A stretch of 64,000 bases of DNA, taken from Rhodocyclaceae bacterium (GTDB taxonomy: Bacteria; Pseudomonadota; Gammaproteobacteria; Burkholderiales; Ga0077523). Positions 48,235-59,004 of this stretch are shown piece after piece (positions within the stretch are counted from its first letter, which is position 1; the number at the start of each line of letters is the position of its first letter). The position numbers and the translations under genes were made by a program. Below the pieces are notes generated by a model that ran no database searches, was not told the origin of the DNA, and worked only from the letters and a program-made list of their open reading frames with translations. Location of the stretch: positions 29,058 through 93,057 of the forward strand of contig JADCHQ010000009.1 in assembly GCA_020248405.1 (NCBI GenBank). The letters run 5' to 3'.

Positions 48235-49736
48235 TGGAACTCCTGCACAACCTCGGCCTGGGATTCCAGGTCGCCCTCTCGGTCCACAATCTGCTTTACT
48301 GCTTCGGCGGCGTGCTGCTGGGGACGTTGATCGGGGTGCTGCCGGGCATCGGGCCGGTGGCCACCATATCGATGCTGCTGCCCATTACCTTCCAGCTCGA
48401 GCCCGTCTCGGCGCTCATCATGCTGGCCGGCATCTACTACGGTGCGCAGTACGGCGGCTCCACCTCGGCAATCCTCGTCAATCTACCTGGCGAGGCTTCC
48501 AGCGTGGTCACCTGCCTCGACGGCTACGCCATGGCGCGCAAGGGCCGCGCCGGCCACGCGCTCGCGGTTGCAGCCATTGGCTCGTTCGTGGCGGGTTGCG
48601 TGGCCACGCTGGCGCTGGCGGCCTTCGCGCCCCCCCTGGCGGAACTGGCCTTCAAGTTCGGTGCTGCGGAGTACTTCTCCCTCATGGTCCTGGGCTTGGT
48701 GGCCGCGGTGGTTCTCGCCCAGGGCAACTTGATGAAGGCGGTGGCGATGATCGTGTTCGGCATCCTGCTCGGCCTGGTGGGTATGGACACGGTCACGGGA
48801 GACCAGCGCTTCACCTTCGACCGTCCCGAGCTCTCCGACGGCATCGGCTTCGTGGTGGTGGCCATGGGGCTGTTCGGCTTCGCGGAGATCATCGTGAACC
48901 TCGAGCGCGGCGGCTCACGCGAGGTGCTGTCGCAGAAGATCGGCCGCCTGCTCCCCGACCGCGCCGACATGAAACGCGCCTGGGGCGCCATTGCCAGGGG
49001 CACAGGCATCGGCTCGCTGCTGGGCGTTCTGCCCGGGGGTGGGGCAACCCTGGGTTCGTTCGCCTCCTACATGCTGGAGAAGCGCATCGCCCGGGAGCCG
49101 CATCGCTTCGGCCAGGGTGCCATCGAAGGCGTTGCGGGGCCCGAGTCGGCCAACAACTCGGGCGCACAGACCTCCTTCATCCCCATGCTCACGCTTGGCA
49201 TCCCGCCTAATGCGGTCATGGCGCTGATGGTGGGGGCCATGACCATCCACGGCATCCAGCCAGGCCCGCAGGTGATGAGCCGGCAGCCCGAACTCTTCTG
49301 GGGAATGATCGCCAGCATGTGGATCGGCAACCTGTTCCTGGTGGTGCTCAACCTGCCGCTGATCGGCATCTGGGTGAAACTGCTGTCGGCGCCCTATCGC
49401 CTGCTCTACCCGGCAATCCTGCTGTTCTGCGCCGTGGGCGTGTACAGCCTCCAGTCGAGCGTGTACGACGTGCTGCTGGCCTCGGGATTCGGCCTTCTTG
49501 GCTACGTGTTCATCCGCCTCGGCTGCGAACCTGCGCCGTTCCTGCTGGGTTTCGTGCTCGGGCCGATGCTCGAGGACAATTTCCGCCGCGCCCTCACCAT
49601 CTCCAAGGGCGATCTCTCCGTCTTCGTTACCCGCCCGCTGTCTGCCACGCTGCTGGGGCTGGCGTTGCTGCTGCTGCTCGCGGTGGTGGCGCCGACCGTG
49701 CGGCGGGTGCGCGAGCAGGCCTTCCGGGAAACGTGA
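48234..49736 (+). CDS. tctA: Tripartite tricarboxylate transporter large subunit TctA
   Basis: A 500-aa membrane carrier with about 11-12 hydrophobic segments. TctA signatures are GVLPGIGPVATISMLLPITF, IYYGAQYGGSTSAILVNLPGEASSVVTCLDGYAMARKGRAG, GPESANNSGAQTSFIPMLTLGIPPNAVMALM and EPAPFLLGFVLGPMLEDNFRRAL. It needs a periplasmic TctC protein for substrate binding; none is next to it. The gamma-glutamyltransferase start overlaps its stop by one base (TGATG). Confidence 0.95.
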   Translation: MELLHNLGLGFQVALSVHNLLYCFGGVLLGTLIGVLPGIGPVATISMLLPITFQLEPVSALIMLAGIYYGAQYGGSTSAILVNLPGEASSVVTCLDGYAMARKGRAGHALAVAAIGSFVAGCVATLALAAFAPPLAELAFKFGAAEYFSLMVLGLVAAVVLAQGNLMKAVAMIVFGILLGLVGMDTVTGDQRFTFDRPELSDGIGFVVVAMGLFGFAEIIVNLERGGSREVLSQKIGRLLPDRADMKRAWGAIARGTGIGSLLGVLPGGGATLGSFASYMLEKRIAREPHRFGQGAIEGVAGPESANNSGAQTSFIPMLTLGIPPNAVMALMVGAMTIHGIQPGPQVMSRQPELFWGMIASMWIGNLFLVVLNLPLIGIWVKLLSAPYRLLYPAILLFCAVGVYSLQSSVYDVLLASGFGLLGYVFIRLGCEPAPFLLGFVLGPMLEDNFRRALTISKGDLSVFVTRPLSATLLGLALLLLLAVVAPTVRRVREQAFRET

Positions 49737-51319
49737 TGCACTGGGACTTCCCCTACCCTGCCCGGCGCGTGCCGGTGCTCGCCGACAACGTGGTGGCCAG
49801 TTCGCAGCCTCTGGCCACCCAGGCAGGCTTGCGCATGCTGCAGGATGGCGGCAGCGCCGCCGATGCGATCATCGCTTGCGCCGCGGCGCTCACCGTGGTG
49901 GAACCCGTGATGAACGGGTTGGGCTCCGACGCCTTCGCCCTGCTCTGGAAGGACGGGGGGCTGGAGGGACTCAACGGCTCTGGCCGGGCGCCCGCGGCGT
50001 GGACGCCGGACCGGTTTTCTGGCCGTGAGTCCATGCCGTCGGAGGGCTGGGACACGGTGACCGTTCCGGGCGCCGTGTCCGCCTGGGTGGCCCTTTGGAG
50101 AAGGGCGGGCCGCCTGCCCTTCGAGCGGGTGCTCGCGCCCGCCATCCACTACGCCGAGAATGGCTTCATCGTCTCGCCCACCGTTGCGCGCCAGTGGCGC
50201 ACCCAGGCGCCGCTGCTCGCGCAACAGCCTGGATTTGCCGAGGCGTTCTTCCGCGGCGGGCGAACGCCCGACCCCGGTGAACGCTTCCGGTTTCCCGAAC
50301 AGGCGTTCACCCTGAGGCGCATCGCCCAGACCGAGGGCGAAGCCTTCTATCGCGGCGATCTTTCCGAGCGCATGGCACAGTTCGCCGCACGCACCGGCGG
50401 CGGGCTGTCCGCGGCCGACCTGGAGGCTCACCGTGCCGACTGGGTGATCCCCATCGGGCAGGACTATCGGGGCTACACGCTGCACGAGATCCCGCCCAAC
50501 GGGCAAGGTATCGCCGCGCTCATGGCGCTGGGAATGCTTGAGGGCTTCGACCTGGCCTCGATGGCGCCCGAATCGCCCGATTCGGTGCACCTGCAGGTGG
50601 AGGCCATGAAGCTCGCCTTCGCGGACACCTACGCCCATGTGGCCGATCCGGCGGCCATGCGCGTGGGCGTCGCCGACATGCTCTGCGCGTCCTACCTCAA
50701 GGCTCGTGCAGCACGCATCGATCCACGCCGGGCGGGTAAAGCACCCGCCGGGGTGCCGCCCGCGTCGGGCACGGTGTACCTCACTGCCGCCGACCAGAGC
50801 GGAATCATGGTTTCCTACATCCAGTCCAACTACAACGGTTTCGGCTCGGGCGTAGTGGTGCCTGGCACCGGCATCAGCCTGCAGAACCGGGGGGCTGGAT
50901 TCACCCTCCAGCCGGGTCACCCCAACGAGGCAGGCCCGGGCAAGCGCCCGTTCCACACCATCATTCCGGCTTTCCTGAGTCGCGCGGGGGAAGCCATCAT
51001 GAGCTTTGGCGTCATGGGCGCGGACATGCAACCGCAGGGGCACGTGCAGATGGTGATCCGGCTAGCCGACCACGACCAGAACCCCCAGGCGGCAGCGGAC
51101 GCTCCGCGATGGAAGGTGGCCAAGGACGGCTCCCTGCTGGTGGAATCACACATGCCTGCCGCCACCGTGGAGGAACTGGCGCGCCGCGGGCACCGGGTGC
51201 GGCGCGCCGCCGCGGACAGCCTAGAGTTCGGCTCAGCCCAGCTGATCCGGCGGCTGCCTTCATCGGGCTACGCTGCAGCCTCCGAAACCCGCCGCGACGG
51301 ACAGGCAGCGGGTTTCTAG
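49736..51319 (+). CDS. ggt: Gamma-glutamyltransferase family protein
   Basis: A 527-aa Ntn-hydrolase-type protein: VASSQPLATQAGLRMLQDGGSAADAIIACAAALTVVEPVMNGLGSDAFALLW at the start, and SGTVYLTAADQSGIMVSYIQSNYNGFGSGVVVPGTGISLQNRGAGF around the autoprocessing site, where the Thr nucleophile is kept but the second Thr and His of the usual TTH are Val and Tyr, as in the YwrD-like subgroup. It lacks an obvious signal peptide. The start overlaps the tctA stop, implying translation with the transporter. Substrate uncertain: gamma-glutamyl compound, or an acylase-like reaction. Confidence 0.9.
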   Translation: MHWDFPYPARRVPVLADNVVASSQPLATQAGLRMLQDGGSAADAIIACAAALTVVEPVMNGLGSDAFALLWKDGGLEGLNGSGRAPAAWTPDRFSGRESMPSEGWDTVTVPGAVSAWVALWRRAGRLPFERVLAPAIHYAENGFIVSPTVARQWRTQAPLLAQQPGFAEAFFRGGRTPDPGERFRFPEQAFTLRRIAQTEGEAFYRGDLSERMAQFAARTGGGLSAADLEAHRADWVIPIGQDYRGYTLHEIPPNGQGIAALMALGMLEGFDLASMAPESPDSVHLQVEAMKLAFADTYAHVADPAAMRVGVADMLCASYLKARAARIDPRRAGKAPAGVPPASGTVYLTAADQSGIMVSYIQSNYNGFGSGVVVPGTGISLQNRGAGFTLQPGHPNEAGPGKRPFHTIIPAFLSRAGEAIMSFGVMGADMQPQGHVQMVIRLADHDQNPQAAADAPRWKVAKDGSLLVESHMPAATVEELARRGHRVRRAAADSLEFGSAQLIRRLPSSGYAAASETRRDGQAAGF

Positions 51320-51329
51320 CGGCGCCCTT

Positions 51330-53027
51330 TCAACCCTGGACGGGATTGCGCTGCGCCAGCGCGCGCGTGCGGATCGCGGACAGGGTCGTGCGCGTTGTGA
51401 TCACGTCGGGATCGATGCGCAGTTCGATCACGGCCGGCTTACCAGAGGCCATCGTGCGCTCCCACGCCGGGACGAACTCCGCGTTCGTGGTCACCAACTC
51501 GCCGTGCGCCCCGAAGGCACGCGCCAGCGCCGCGAAATCCGGGTTGTGCAATTCCGTGCCGTGCACCCGCTCCGGGAATTCCCTCTCCTGGTGCATGCGG
51601 ATGGTGCCGTACATGCCGTTGTTGACCACGAAGAACACGATGGGCAGGCCGTATTGAACGGCGGTGGCGAGTTCCTGGCCGTTCATCAGGTAATCGCCGT
51701 CGCCGTTGAAGGACAGCACCATGCGCTCGGGATGCACGCACTTCGCCGCCACGGCTGAGGGAACGCCGTAGCCCATGGCGCCGTTGGTGGGTCCAAGCTG
51801 GGTGCGAAAGCCCGTGTAGCGATGGAAACGCGAGACCCATCCAGCGAAGTTACCCGCACCGTTGGCAATGATGGCGTCTTCGGGCAGGTGGGTATCGAGC
51901 CAATGCACCACCTCGCTCAGATTGAGCGCACCCGGCACTGACACGGGCGCCACGTTCTCCAGGTAGTCCGTATTCGCCCCATCGCTCCAGTCCTGCCAGC
52001 GTTCAGACTCGGCGGCACCGAGTTGCGCAGCCCATTCGGCGAACTCCGGCATTCCCGAGTTGATCATCAGGCTTGCCTGATACACCCGGCCGAGTTCCTC
52101 GGCGCCGGGATGCACGTGTACCACACGCTGCTCCGGTCTTGGAACTGACAGCAGCGTGTAGCCACCTGTGGTCATCTCGCCCAAGCGCGCCCCGGCGACG
52201 ATGAGCAGGTCAGCCTCGGCAATGCGCTTTTGCAGCTTAGGGTTGATGCCAATACCCACGTCGCCGCAATACAGGCCGTGGCGGTTGTCGAACAGATCCT
52301 GGCGGCGAAACGTACAGGCCACCGGAAGGTAGTTCTTTTCAGCGAACCGCTGGATGTCTTTGCAGGCCTGTACGTTCCAGTCGCCCCCGCCGAGGATGAG
52401 CATCGGCCGGTTGCATTGGATGAGGTGGTTGCGAAGCTGGGCCATTTCCCGCGAGCCAGGATTGGCGGACACGCGGCGATAACGCTCGACCCGTGGCGCC
52501 ACGGCTTCGCTCATCAGCATGTCCTCCGGCAGGGCCAGAACCACGGGGCCGGGGCGACCGGAAACCGCCAGATGAAACGCGTGACTCACCATCTCCGGGA
52601 TCCGATCGGCGCGGTCGATCTGCGCCACCCACTTGGCCATGGAGCCATACATCTTGCGATAGTCCACTTCCTGGAACCCCTCGCGTTCCATCACATCGCT
52701 GCCCACCTGGCCGACGAAGAGGATCATGGGCGAGGAGTCCTGTTGCGCGGTGTGAACACCAATGGCGGCATTGGTGGCGCCCGGGCCACGCGTAACGAAG
52801 CACACGCCTGGACGCCCGGTGAGCTTGCCATAGGCCTCGGCCATGAAGGCAGCGCCTCCCTCCTGTCGGCACACTACCAGCCTGAGTTGGTCGCGCACGT
52901 CGTAGAGGCCATCGAGCACCGCGAGGTAGCTCTCACCAGGAACACAAAACGCGAGGTCAACGCCGTGGGTGAGCAGGCTATCGACCAGGATCTTGCCGCC
53001 GCGGGCGGTGCCGGAGGCTTCGGACAT
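51330..53027 (-). CDS. TPP-dependent enzyme, acetolactate-synthase-like
   Basis: A 565-aa thiamine diphosphate enzyme. The N-terminal Pyr domain has the catalytic Glu in VCRQEGGAAFMAEAYGKLTG, and the C-terminal PP domain has the GDG...NN TPP/metal motif (NGDGDYLMNGQELATAVQYGLPIVFFVVNN). The sequence differs from housekeeping IlvB (no adjacent ilvN/ilvC), so the reaction (acetolactate, glyoxylate carboligase or decarboxylase type) is not assigned. The start is ATG 53027 (MSEASGTARGGKILVDSLLTHGVD). Divergent from lldP across 180 bp and convergent with ggt. Confidence 0.88.
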   Translation of the reverse strand: MSEASGTARGGKILVDSLLTHGVDLAFCVPGESYLAVLDGLYDVRDQLRLVVCRQEGGAAFMAEAYGKLTGRPGVCFVTRGPGATNAAIGVHTAQQDSSPMILFVGQVGSDVMEREGFQEVDYRKMYGSMAKWVAQIDRADRIPEMVSHAFHLAVSGRPGPVVLALPEDMLMSEAVAPRVERYRRVSANPGSREMAQLRNHLIQCNRPMLILGGGDWNVQACKDIQRFAEKNYLPVACTFRRQDLFDNRHGLYCGDVGIGINPKLQKRIAEADLLIVAGARLGEMTTGGYTLLSVPRPEQRVVHVHPGAEELGRVYQASLMINSGMPEFAEWAAQLGAAESERWQDWSDGANTDYLENVAPVSVPGALNLSEVVHWLDTHLPEDAIIANGAGNFAGWVSRFHRYTGFRTQLGPTNGAMGYGVPSAVAAKCVHPERMVLSFNGDGDYLMNGQELATAVQYGLPIVFFVVNNGMYGTIRMHQEREFPERVHGTELHNPDFAALARAFGAHGELVTTNAEFVPAWERTMASGKPAVIELRIDPDVITTRTTLSAIRTRALAQRNPVQG

Positions 53028-53206
53028 GGCGCTGAAACTCCTTGTGATGTCACAGTCGAGCAGCGCGCGACATGCCATCGCTGCATGACCGATTATAGGC
53101 AGCGTGGTGACGGGAGGCGCGTTGGTATACTCGCGCACCTGCGCGTCAAAGCGGCTTTTCCTTATTGCTCAAAACAAACTGGCGCGCCTCGGGAGGAGTG
53201 AACCCA

Positions 53207-54967
53207 ATGATTTGGGCCCAGGTATACGACCCGTTGAACAACGCGGTGCTTTCCACGTTGTGCGCGGCCATTCCCGTGGTGGTTTTGCTGGGCGGTCTCG
53301 CTTTCCTGCGCTGGTCGGCTCACGTGGCAGCTTTCTGGGGTCTCGTCTCGGCACTGGCGGTTGCCGTGCTGGTGTTCGACATGCCCGCCTCCATGGCTGG
53401 CATGTCGGCGTTGAACGGCGCTCTGTTCGGCCTTCTGCCCATTGGGTGGATCGTCCTGAACATCATCTTTCTCTACCAGCTTACCCGGGATAAGGGCTAC
53501 TTCAAGGTTCTCCAGGACAGCATCGCCACGATCACCGATGACCGTAGACTGCAGTTGTTGTTGATAGCCTTTGCCTTCGGTGCCTTTTTTGAAGGCGCAG
53601 CGGGCTTTGGTACTCCCGTGGCGGTCACCGGCGCCATTCTTATCGGGCTGGGCTTTTCCCCCCTGGCCGCCTCGGGCTTGTCCTTGATTGCCAATACCGC
53701 TCCGGTGGCCTACGGCGCCTTGGGAACTCCCGTTATCACTCTTGCCAAGGTAACAGGGCTGGACGAAATGGCCTTATCTGCCATGGTGGGCCGCCAGTTG
53801 CCGTTCTTTTCGGTACTGGTACCCTTCTGGCTGATCTGGGCGTTTGCGGGCTGGAAAGGCGTGAAGGGTGTGTGGCCGGCCATTCTGGTGACCGGTGTGA
53901 GTTTCGCCATTCCCCAGTTTCTGATCTCCAACTTCCACGGCCCCATGCTGGTGGACGTGGGCGCCGCCATGGTGTCCATGGCCAGCCTCACGGTGTTCCT
54001 CAAGTTCTGGAAACCGAAGGAAGTCTGGCGCACCACCAAGCTCAAGGGCCACGAAAACGACAGTGGAGCGGAACCCGCGCCCGAGGCTTTTGCGCAACAT
54101 GACCGCGGCCTCGTGGTGCGCGCCTGGATTCCCTGGTTCATTTTGACGATCTTCGTGTTCGCGTGGGGCTTCCCCACGGTTAAGGACGCCCTGAACGGCC
54201 TTTCCCAGGAAAAGCGTGTAGTCGTGGTGGACGGCAAGGAAAAAACCGAGCAGGTGCCCTATGCGTGGAAGGGGAGCACCAAGCTCGACTTCCCGCTGGC
54301 GGGCTTGCACGAGCAGATCGAAAAAGTCCCGCCCGTGGTGGCAAAGCCCATCAAGGAAAAAGCCGTCTACAGTCTCAATTGGCTGTCTGCCACAGGCACC
54401 AGCATCTTCATCGCAGCGATCCTGTCGGGTTTGTTCATGGGGTATTCCTTCGCAGGCTTGCTGCGCAAATACTGGGAAACCATTGTTCTCACACGCTACT
54501 CGTTGATGACCATTTCGGCCATGCTGGCACTGGGCTTCGTGACCCGCTACTCGGGCACGGACGCCACATTGGGGCTCGCCTTCGCCCATACCGGTGTGCT
54601 GTACCCGTTTTTCGGCACCATGCTGGGCTGGCTTGGCGTGGCGTTGACGGGCTCCGATACCGCATCTAACGTATTGTTCGGCGGTCTGCAGCGTGTCACG
54701 GCCGAGCAGCTCAACCTGAGCCCGGAACTCATGGCTGCGGCCAACAGCTCTGGAGGGGTGATGGGCAAGATGATCGACGCGCAGAGCATCGTCGTGGCTT
54801 CAACTGCCACGCGTTGGTACGGTCATGAAGGCGACATCTTGCGCTACGTGTTCTGGCACAGCATCGTACTGGCGGCCCTGGTGGGCCTGGTAGTGACGCT
54901 GCAGGCCTATGTGCCGCCCTTCACGGAGTTGGTGGTCAGCGGTGCAGCGGGCGCTGCAGCGCACTGA
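53207..54967 (+). CDS. lldP: L-lactate permease
   Basis: A 586-aa transporter with about 13 hydrophobic segments. The family motif AFAFGAFFEGAAGFGTPVAVTGAILIGLGFSPLAASGLSLIANTAPVAYGALGTP is present, as are TGSDTASNVLFGGLQ and SSGGVMGKMIDAQSIVVA. The start ATG 53207 follows GGGAGGAG. It probably moves lactate or glycolate with protons. No lactate dehydrogenase gene is adjacent; the divergent TPP enzyme shares the intergenic region. Confidence 0.94.
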   Translation: MIWAQVYDPLNNAVLSTLCAAIPVVVLLGGLAFLRWSAHVAAFWGLVSALAVAVLVFDMPASMAGMSALNGALFGLLPIGWIVLNIIFLYQLTRDKGYFKVLQDSIATITDDRRLQLLLIAFAFGAFFEGAAGFGTPVAVTGAILIGLGFSPLAASGLSLIANTAPVAYGALGTPVITLAKVTGLDEMALSAMVGRQLPFFSVLVPFWLIWAFAGWKGVKGVWPAILVTGVSFAIPQFLISNFHGPMLVDVGAAMVSMASLTVFLKFWKPKEVWRTTKLKGHENDSGAEPAPEAFAQHDRGLVVRAWIPWFILTIFVFAWGFPTVKDALNGLSQEKRVVVVDGKEKTEQVPYAWKGSTKLDFPLAGLHEQIEKVPPVVAKPIKEKAVYSLNWLSATGTSIFIAAILSGLFMGYSFAGLLRKYWETIVLTRYSLMTISAMLALGFVTRYSGTDATLGLAFAHTGVLYPFFGTMLGWLGVALTGSDTASNVLFGGLQRVTAEQLNLSPELMAAANSSGGVMGKMIDAQSIVVASTATRWYGHEGDILRYVFWHSIVLAALVGLVVTLQAYVPPFTELVVSGAAGAAAH

Positions 54968-55007
54968 CCAGAGGGGCTACTACCGCGCCCCAACCCCGCC
55001 GACGGAA

Positions 55008-55045
55008 AAAAGAAGGCCCGCGAGTCTCGCGGGCCTTATTATTTC
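55008..55045. terminator. Bidirectional intrinsic terminator between lldP and pnp
   Basis: Stem GGCCCGCGA (55015-55023) with TCGCGGGCC (55027-55035) and loop GTC, T-rich TTATTATTT on the plus side and A-rich AAAAAAGAA before it (T-run for the minus strand). It serves convergent lldP and pnp. Confidence 0.9.
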
Positions 55046-55068
55046 TCGACTAATCGCTAGAACGCGGT

Positions 55069-57153
55069 TTAACTCCCCCCGTCAGCGGAAATGGCTTTCA
55101 TGGACAAGCGCAGACGCCCCTTTTCGTCAGCTTCAAGAACCTTCACACGTACGGCCTGACCCTCCTTGAGGTGATCGGCCACGCTATTGACGCGCTCGTT
55201 GGCAATCTGCGAGATATGCAGCAAACCGTCCTTGCCAGGCAAAACGCTCACGATGGCTCCGAAGTCGAGTAGCTTTAGCACTGTACCGTCGTAGATGCGA
55301 CCCACCTCCACCTCGGCGGTGATTTCTTCGATGCGCTTACGCGCGAGTTCACCACCCTCGGAAGAAACGCACGCGATGGTGACGGTGCCGTCGTCCTGAA
55401 TGTCGATGGTGGTTCCGGTTTCCTCGGTGAGAGCCCGAATGACGGCGCCGCCCTTGCCAATGACGTCGCGAATCTTCTCGGCCTTGATCTTCATGGTGAT
55501 CATCCGCGGCGCAAAGGTGGACAGCTCGGCGCGCGGTGCGCCCAGGGCGCCCTTCATGTGATCGAGGATGTGCAGGCGACCCTCTCGAGCCTGCAGCAGG
55601 GCCACATGCATGATCTCTTTGGTGATGCCCTGGATCTTGATGTCCATCTGCAGGGCGGTGACGCCACCCTCGGTACCCGCCACCTTAAAGTCCATGTCGC
55701 CGAGGTGATCCTCATCGCCCAGGATGTCGGAAAGCACGGCGAAGCGGTTGCCCTCCTTGATGAGGCCCATGGCAACACCAGCCACGTGCCCCTTCATGGG
55801 TACGCCTGCGTCCATCATGGCCAGGCAGCCGCCGCACACAGAGGCCATGGAGCTCGAGCCGTTGGACTCGGTGATCTCGGAGACCACGCGGAAGGAGTAG
55901 CTGAACTCCTCGGGTGTGGGCAGCACAGCCACCAGGGCCCGCTTGGCCAGACGCCCATGCCCGATCTCTCGCCGCTTGGGCGAACCTACCCGCCCGGTCT
56001 CGCCGGTGGCGTAGGGAGGCATGTTGTAGTGGAACATGAAGCGCTCGGTGTACTCCCCCTGCAACGCATCGATGATCTGCTCGTCGCGAGCGGTACCAAG
56101 GGTGGCGACCACCAGCGCCTGTGTCTCGCCGCGTGTGAACAGCGCCGAGCCGTGGGCGCGCGGGAGCACACCGGTACGGATGGAAATGGGGCGGATGGTG
56201 CGGGTGTCGCGGCCGTCGATACGCGGTTCGCCATCCAGAATCTGGTTGCGCACGATGCGCGCTTCCAGATCGCTGAAAACGTTCTTGGCGGTGCGCTCAT
56301 CGATGCCCTCGCCCAGCTGAAGCAACATGCTCGAGCGGATTTCGTCAACGCGCTGGGAACGCGCTTGTTTTTGGCGAAGTCCGTAAGCTACGCGCAGGTC
56401 GCTCTCCACCAGGGAAGTTATGCGGCTCACAAGAGATTCGTCGCGCGCCGGAGGTTGCCAATCCCACAGTGGCTTGCCGGCCTCTTCGACCAGTTGGTTG
56501 ATCATTTCGATCACCGCCTGCATTTGCTCGTGCCCGTACACCACGGAGCCAAGCATCACCTCTTCGGAGAGTTCCTGTGCCTCGGACTCCACCATGAGAA
56601 CAGCCTGTGCCGTACCGGCAACCACCAGATTCAGCTGCGAAGCCTTCAGCTCAGTAGCAGTTGGATTCAGAACGTACTGCCCGTCTAGGTAACCAACACG
56701 CGCCGCGCCGATAGGGCCGTTAAACGGGATGCCAGAGAGGGCAAGCGCAGCCGACGCCCCAATCATTGCGGGGATGTCGGCATCGACTTCATTGTTCGAC
56801 GACATCACCGTGGCAACCACCTGGACTTCGTTGTAGAACCCATCCGGAAACAAAGGCCGAATTGGCCGGTCGATCAGGCGGGAGGTAAGGGTTTCCTTTT
56901 CTGACGGCCGACCTTCGCGTTTGAAGAATCCCCCAGGGATCTTGCCCGCAGCGTAGGTGCGCTCTTGGTAGTCAACCGTAAGAGGGAAGAAATCCTGCCC
57001 TGGCGATGCGCTTTTCTTGCCAACGGCGGTGACGAGCACCACGGTTTCGTCAAGGTTGACCATCACGGCTCCAGAAGCCTGACGGGCGATCTCACCCGTC
57101 TCGATGGTCAGGGTATGGCGGCCGTATTGGATGGTTTTGCTAACGATGTTCAT
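55069..57153 (-). CDS. pnp: Polyribonucleotide nucleotidyltransferase (PNPase)
   Basis: A 694-aa phosphorolytic 3'-exonuclease of the degradosome. Two RNase PH domains ([68 protein letters not shown]) are followed by KH ([20 protein letters not shown]) and S1 ([33 protein letters not shown]). The start is ATG 57153. rpsO is immediately upstream, the universal rpsO-pnp order; the 168-bp spacer probably holds the processing/regulatory hairpins but I did not assign one. Confidence 0.97.
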   Translation of the reverse strand: MNIVSKTIQYGRHTLTIETGEIARQASGAVMVNLDETVVLVTAVGKKSASPGQDFFPLTVDYQERTYAAGKIPGGFFKREGRPSEKETLTSRLIDRPIRPLFPDGFYNEVQVVATVMSSNNEVDADIPAMIGASAALALSGIPFNGPIGAARVGYLDGQYVLNPTATELKASQLNLVVAGTAQAVLMVESEAQELSEEVMLGSVVYGHEQMQAVIEMINQLVEEAGKPLWDWQPPARDESLVSRITSLVESDLRVAYGLRQKQARSQRVDEIRSSMLLQLGEGIDERTAKNVFSDLEARIVRNQILDGEPRIDGRDTRTIRPISIRTGVLPRAHGSALFTRGETQALVVATLGTARDEQIIDALQGEYTERFMFHYNMPPYATGETGRVGSPKRREIGHGRLAKRALVAVLPTPEEFSYSFRVVSEITESNGSSSMASVCGGCLAMMDAGVPMKGHVAGVAMGLIKEGNRFAVLSDILGDEDHLGDMDFKVAGTEGGVTALQMDIKIQGITKEIMHVALLQAREGRLHILDHMKGALGAPRAELSTFAPRMITMKIKAEKIRDVIGKGGAVIRALTEETGTTIDIQDDGTVTIACVSSEGGELARKRIEEITAEVEVGRIYDGTVLKLLDFGAIVSVLPGKDGLLHISQIANERVNSVADHLKEGQAVRVKVLEADEKGRLRLSMKAISADGGS

Positions 57154-57321
57154 CGCGTTGGTTCAGTCCTGGCACAAACGGACGTGGTCCCAAAGTGGCC
57201 TTAAGGGCATCCCTGGGTGGCCGCCACGAAGACGTTCGATTCGGCCAATGCGTCCGCAATTGGGAGGGTGGCAGGTCGCCCACGAGACGGCGGACGATCT
57301 GTCGGCGGGCGGGAAAAAGCG

Positions 57322-57591
57322 TTACTTGCGCAGACCGAGGCGCTCGATCAGCTTGCGATAGCCGTCAGCGTTGGTGGAGCGCAGGTAATCAAGCAACTTG
57401 CGACGACGGCTAACCATCCGCAGCAGACCGCGCCGCGAGTGATGATCCTTGACGTTAGCCTTGAAATGGTCAGTCAATCCGTTGATGCGGGCCGTGAGCA
57501 AGGCGACCTGCACCTCGGGGGATCCGGTGTCGGCCTTGCTGCGCTGGTAGTCCTGGACGATTTGCGCCTTAGCGGCAACGGTCACGGACAT
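57322..57591 (-). CDS. rpsO: 30S ribosomal protein S15
   Basis: An 89-aa protein with family motifs [51 protein letters not shown]. It binds 16S rRNA early in 30S assembly. ATG 57591. Located between truB and pnp on the same strand. Confidence 0.98.
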   Translation of the reverse strand: MSVTVAAKAQIVQDYQRSKADTGSPEVQVALLTARINGLTDHFKANVKDHHSRRGLLRMVSRRRKLLDYLRSTNADGYRKLIERLGLRK

Positions 57592-57679
57592 CGTCTGTAG
57601 CTCCTCTAAAAACCGCGGATTGTACGGATAGCCGCTGCCGTTTCCAAGCAGATTTAGCGGCTTAGCACACTGTGGCAGA

Positions 57680-58576
57680 CTAGGTCGGGGCCATCAGCCG
57701 GCGCGCCAGCAAGCGCCCCGAGGGAGTCGCCTCCGCAACGCCAAGAAAATCGCCGTCAGGGCCGTAAACCCTTGAAAAACCAATCTGTTGCTCTGTTTCC
57801 TGGAAAACCGACTGGCCAGCAGCCAAAGCCTTAGCCGTAGGGGCCTGCAAGTCCACACGCGGCAATGCCCAGAGCAATGCGTCGGGCGGCAAGAGTAGCC
57901 CGTTACGCTCTTCCGCAGTCGCGGCCTCAAGTGCCTCCACGGATACAGCCTTCGCCACGTCGAGACCACCTGCATGGGTTCGGCGCAAGGACTCAAGATG
58001 TGCGCCGCAGCCCAAAGCCTCGCCAATGTCACGGGCGAGAGAACGAATGTAGGTGCCGCTGCCACAGTCCACTGCGAAGAGCAGTTGCTCGGAGCCCAGC
58101 CGCGACAGAGCTAGCCGTTCGATCACCACTTCCCGGGGAGCAATGTCCACAGCGAGGCCTTTACGAGCGTAGGCATACAGCGGTCTGCCTTCGCGCTTCA
58201 ATGCACTGAACATTGGTGGTCTTTGCAAGAAAGTGCCCGTGAAGCGGTTGGCCAGAGCAGACAGGTCAACAGCCTCTGAAGTCACTGGGCATCGTTGCAA
58301 CACCTCACCTTCCGCGTCATCAGTGGAAGTCGTGACTCCAAGGCGGATCGTACCGGTGTAGGTTTTTGCGCCACCGAGTTGCCACTGGGAAAACTTCGTC
58401 GCTTCTCCAAACAGCAGCACCAATAACCCGCTGGCAGCAGGATCAAGGGTGCCACCGTGTCCTGCTTTCTGTGCCCGATACAACCGGCGGACATGCTGGA
58501 GCACTGACGTGGACGATGGCCCTACGGGTTTGTCCAGCGCGAGCACGCCATCTACGCGACGCCACGGCGGCCTCAT
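57680..58576 (-). CDS. truB: tRNA pseudouridine(55) synthase TruB
   Basis: A 298-aa enzyme. The catalytic-Asp motif [23 protein letters not shown] is visible, with [22 protein letters not shown] and [19 protein letters not shown]. It modifies U55 of tRNA. The start is ATG 58576 ([19 protein letters not shown]), 34 bp after rbfA; an upstream ATG would overlap rbfA. Confidence 0.96.
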   Translation of the reverse strand: MRPPWRRVDGVLALDKPVGPSSTSVLQHVRRLYRAQKAGHGGTLDPAASGLLVLLFGEATKFSQWQLGGAKTYTGTIRLGVTTSTDDAEGEVLQRCPVTSEAVDLSALANRFTGTFLQRPPMFSALKREGRPLYAYARKGLAVDIAPREVVIERLALSRLGSEQLLFAVDCGSGTYIRSLARDIGEALGCGAHLESLRRTHAGGLDVAKAVSVEALEAATAEERNGLLLPPDALLWALPRVDLQAPTAKALAAGQSVFQETEQQIGFSRVYGPDGDFLGVAEATPSGRLLARRLMAPT

Positions 58577-58610
58577 GAAACTAACGCCACGCAGGCGATG
58601 CTGCGAATGT

Positions 58611-58982
58611 TCAATCTTCCCCGCGACGACGGTCATCCGCCACTGCGTCGTCTATCAGGCGCGACAGGCGCATGCCGCGCTCGACGGATTCATCGAACTG
58701 AAACTGAAGCTGCGGCACTGTCCGGGTACTCATCTCATGGGCGAGCCGGGAGCGCAGGAATCCTGATGCGGTCGCGAACAGCGCCTCACAGGCCGAGCGG
58801 CCTTCGGTCCCGCCGATGGTGGTGAAGAACACCTTCGCATGGGAATGGTCGGGGGAAAGCTCCACGTCGGTCAGCGTCACCAAGCCGAGGCGCCGGTCGT
58901 TCATCTCAATGCGCAGGATTTCCGCAAGATCACGCTGGATCTGCTCTGCGAGGCGAGACGTGCGCGATCCTGGCTTAGTCAT
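58611..58982 (-). CDS. rbfA: 30S ribosome-binding factor A
   Basis: A 123-aa KH-like protein (SRTSRLAEQIQRDLAEILRIEMNDRRLGLVTLTDVELSPDHSHAKVFFT, ESVERGMRLSRLIDDAV). Cold-shock 30S maturation factor. The ATG 58982 is preferred over 59027, which would overlap infB. Confidence 0.95.
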   Translation of the reverse strand: MTKPGSRTSRLAEQIQRDLAEILRIEMNDRRLGLVTLTDVELSPDHSHAKVFFTTIGGTEGRSACEALFATASGFLRSRLAHEMSTRTVPQLQFQFDESVERGMRLSRLIDDAVADDRRRGED

Positions 58983-59004
58983 CTTGCCAGCGCTCGCGAG
59001 GGCA

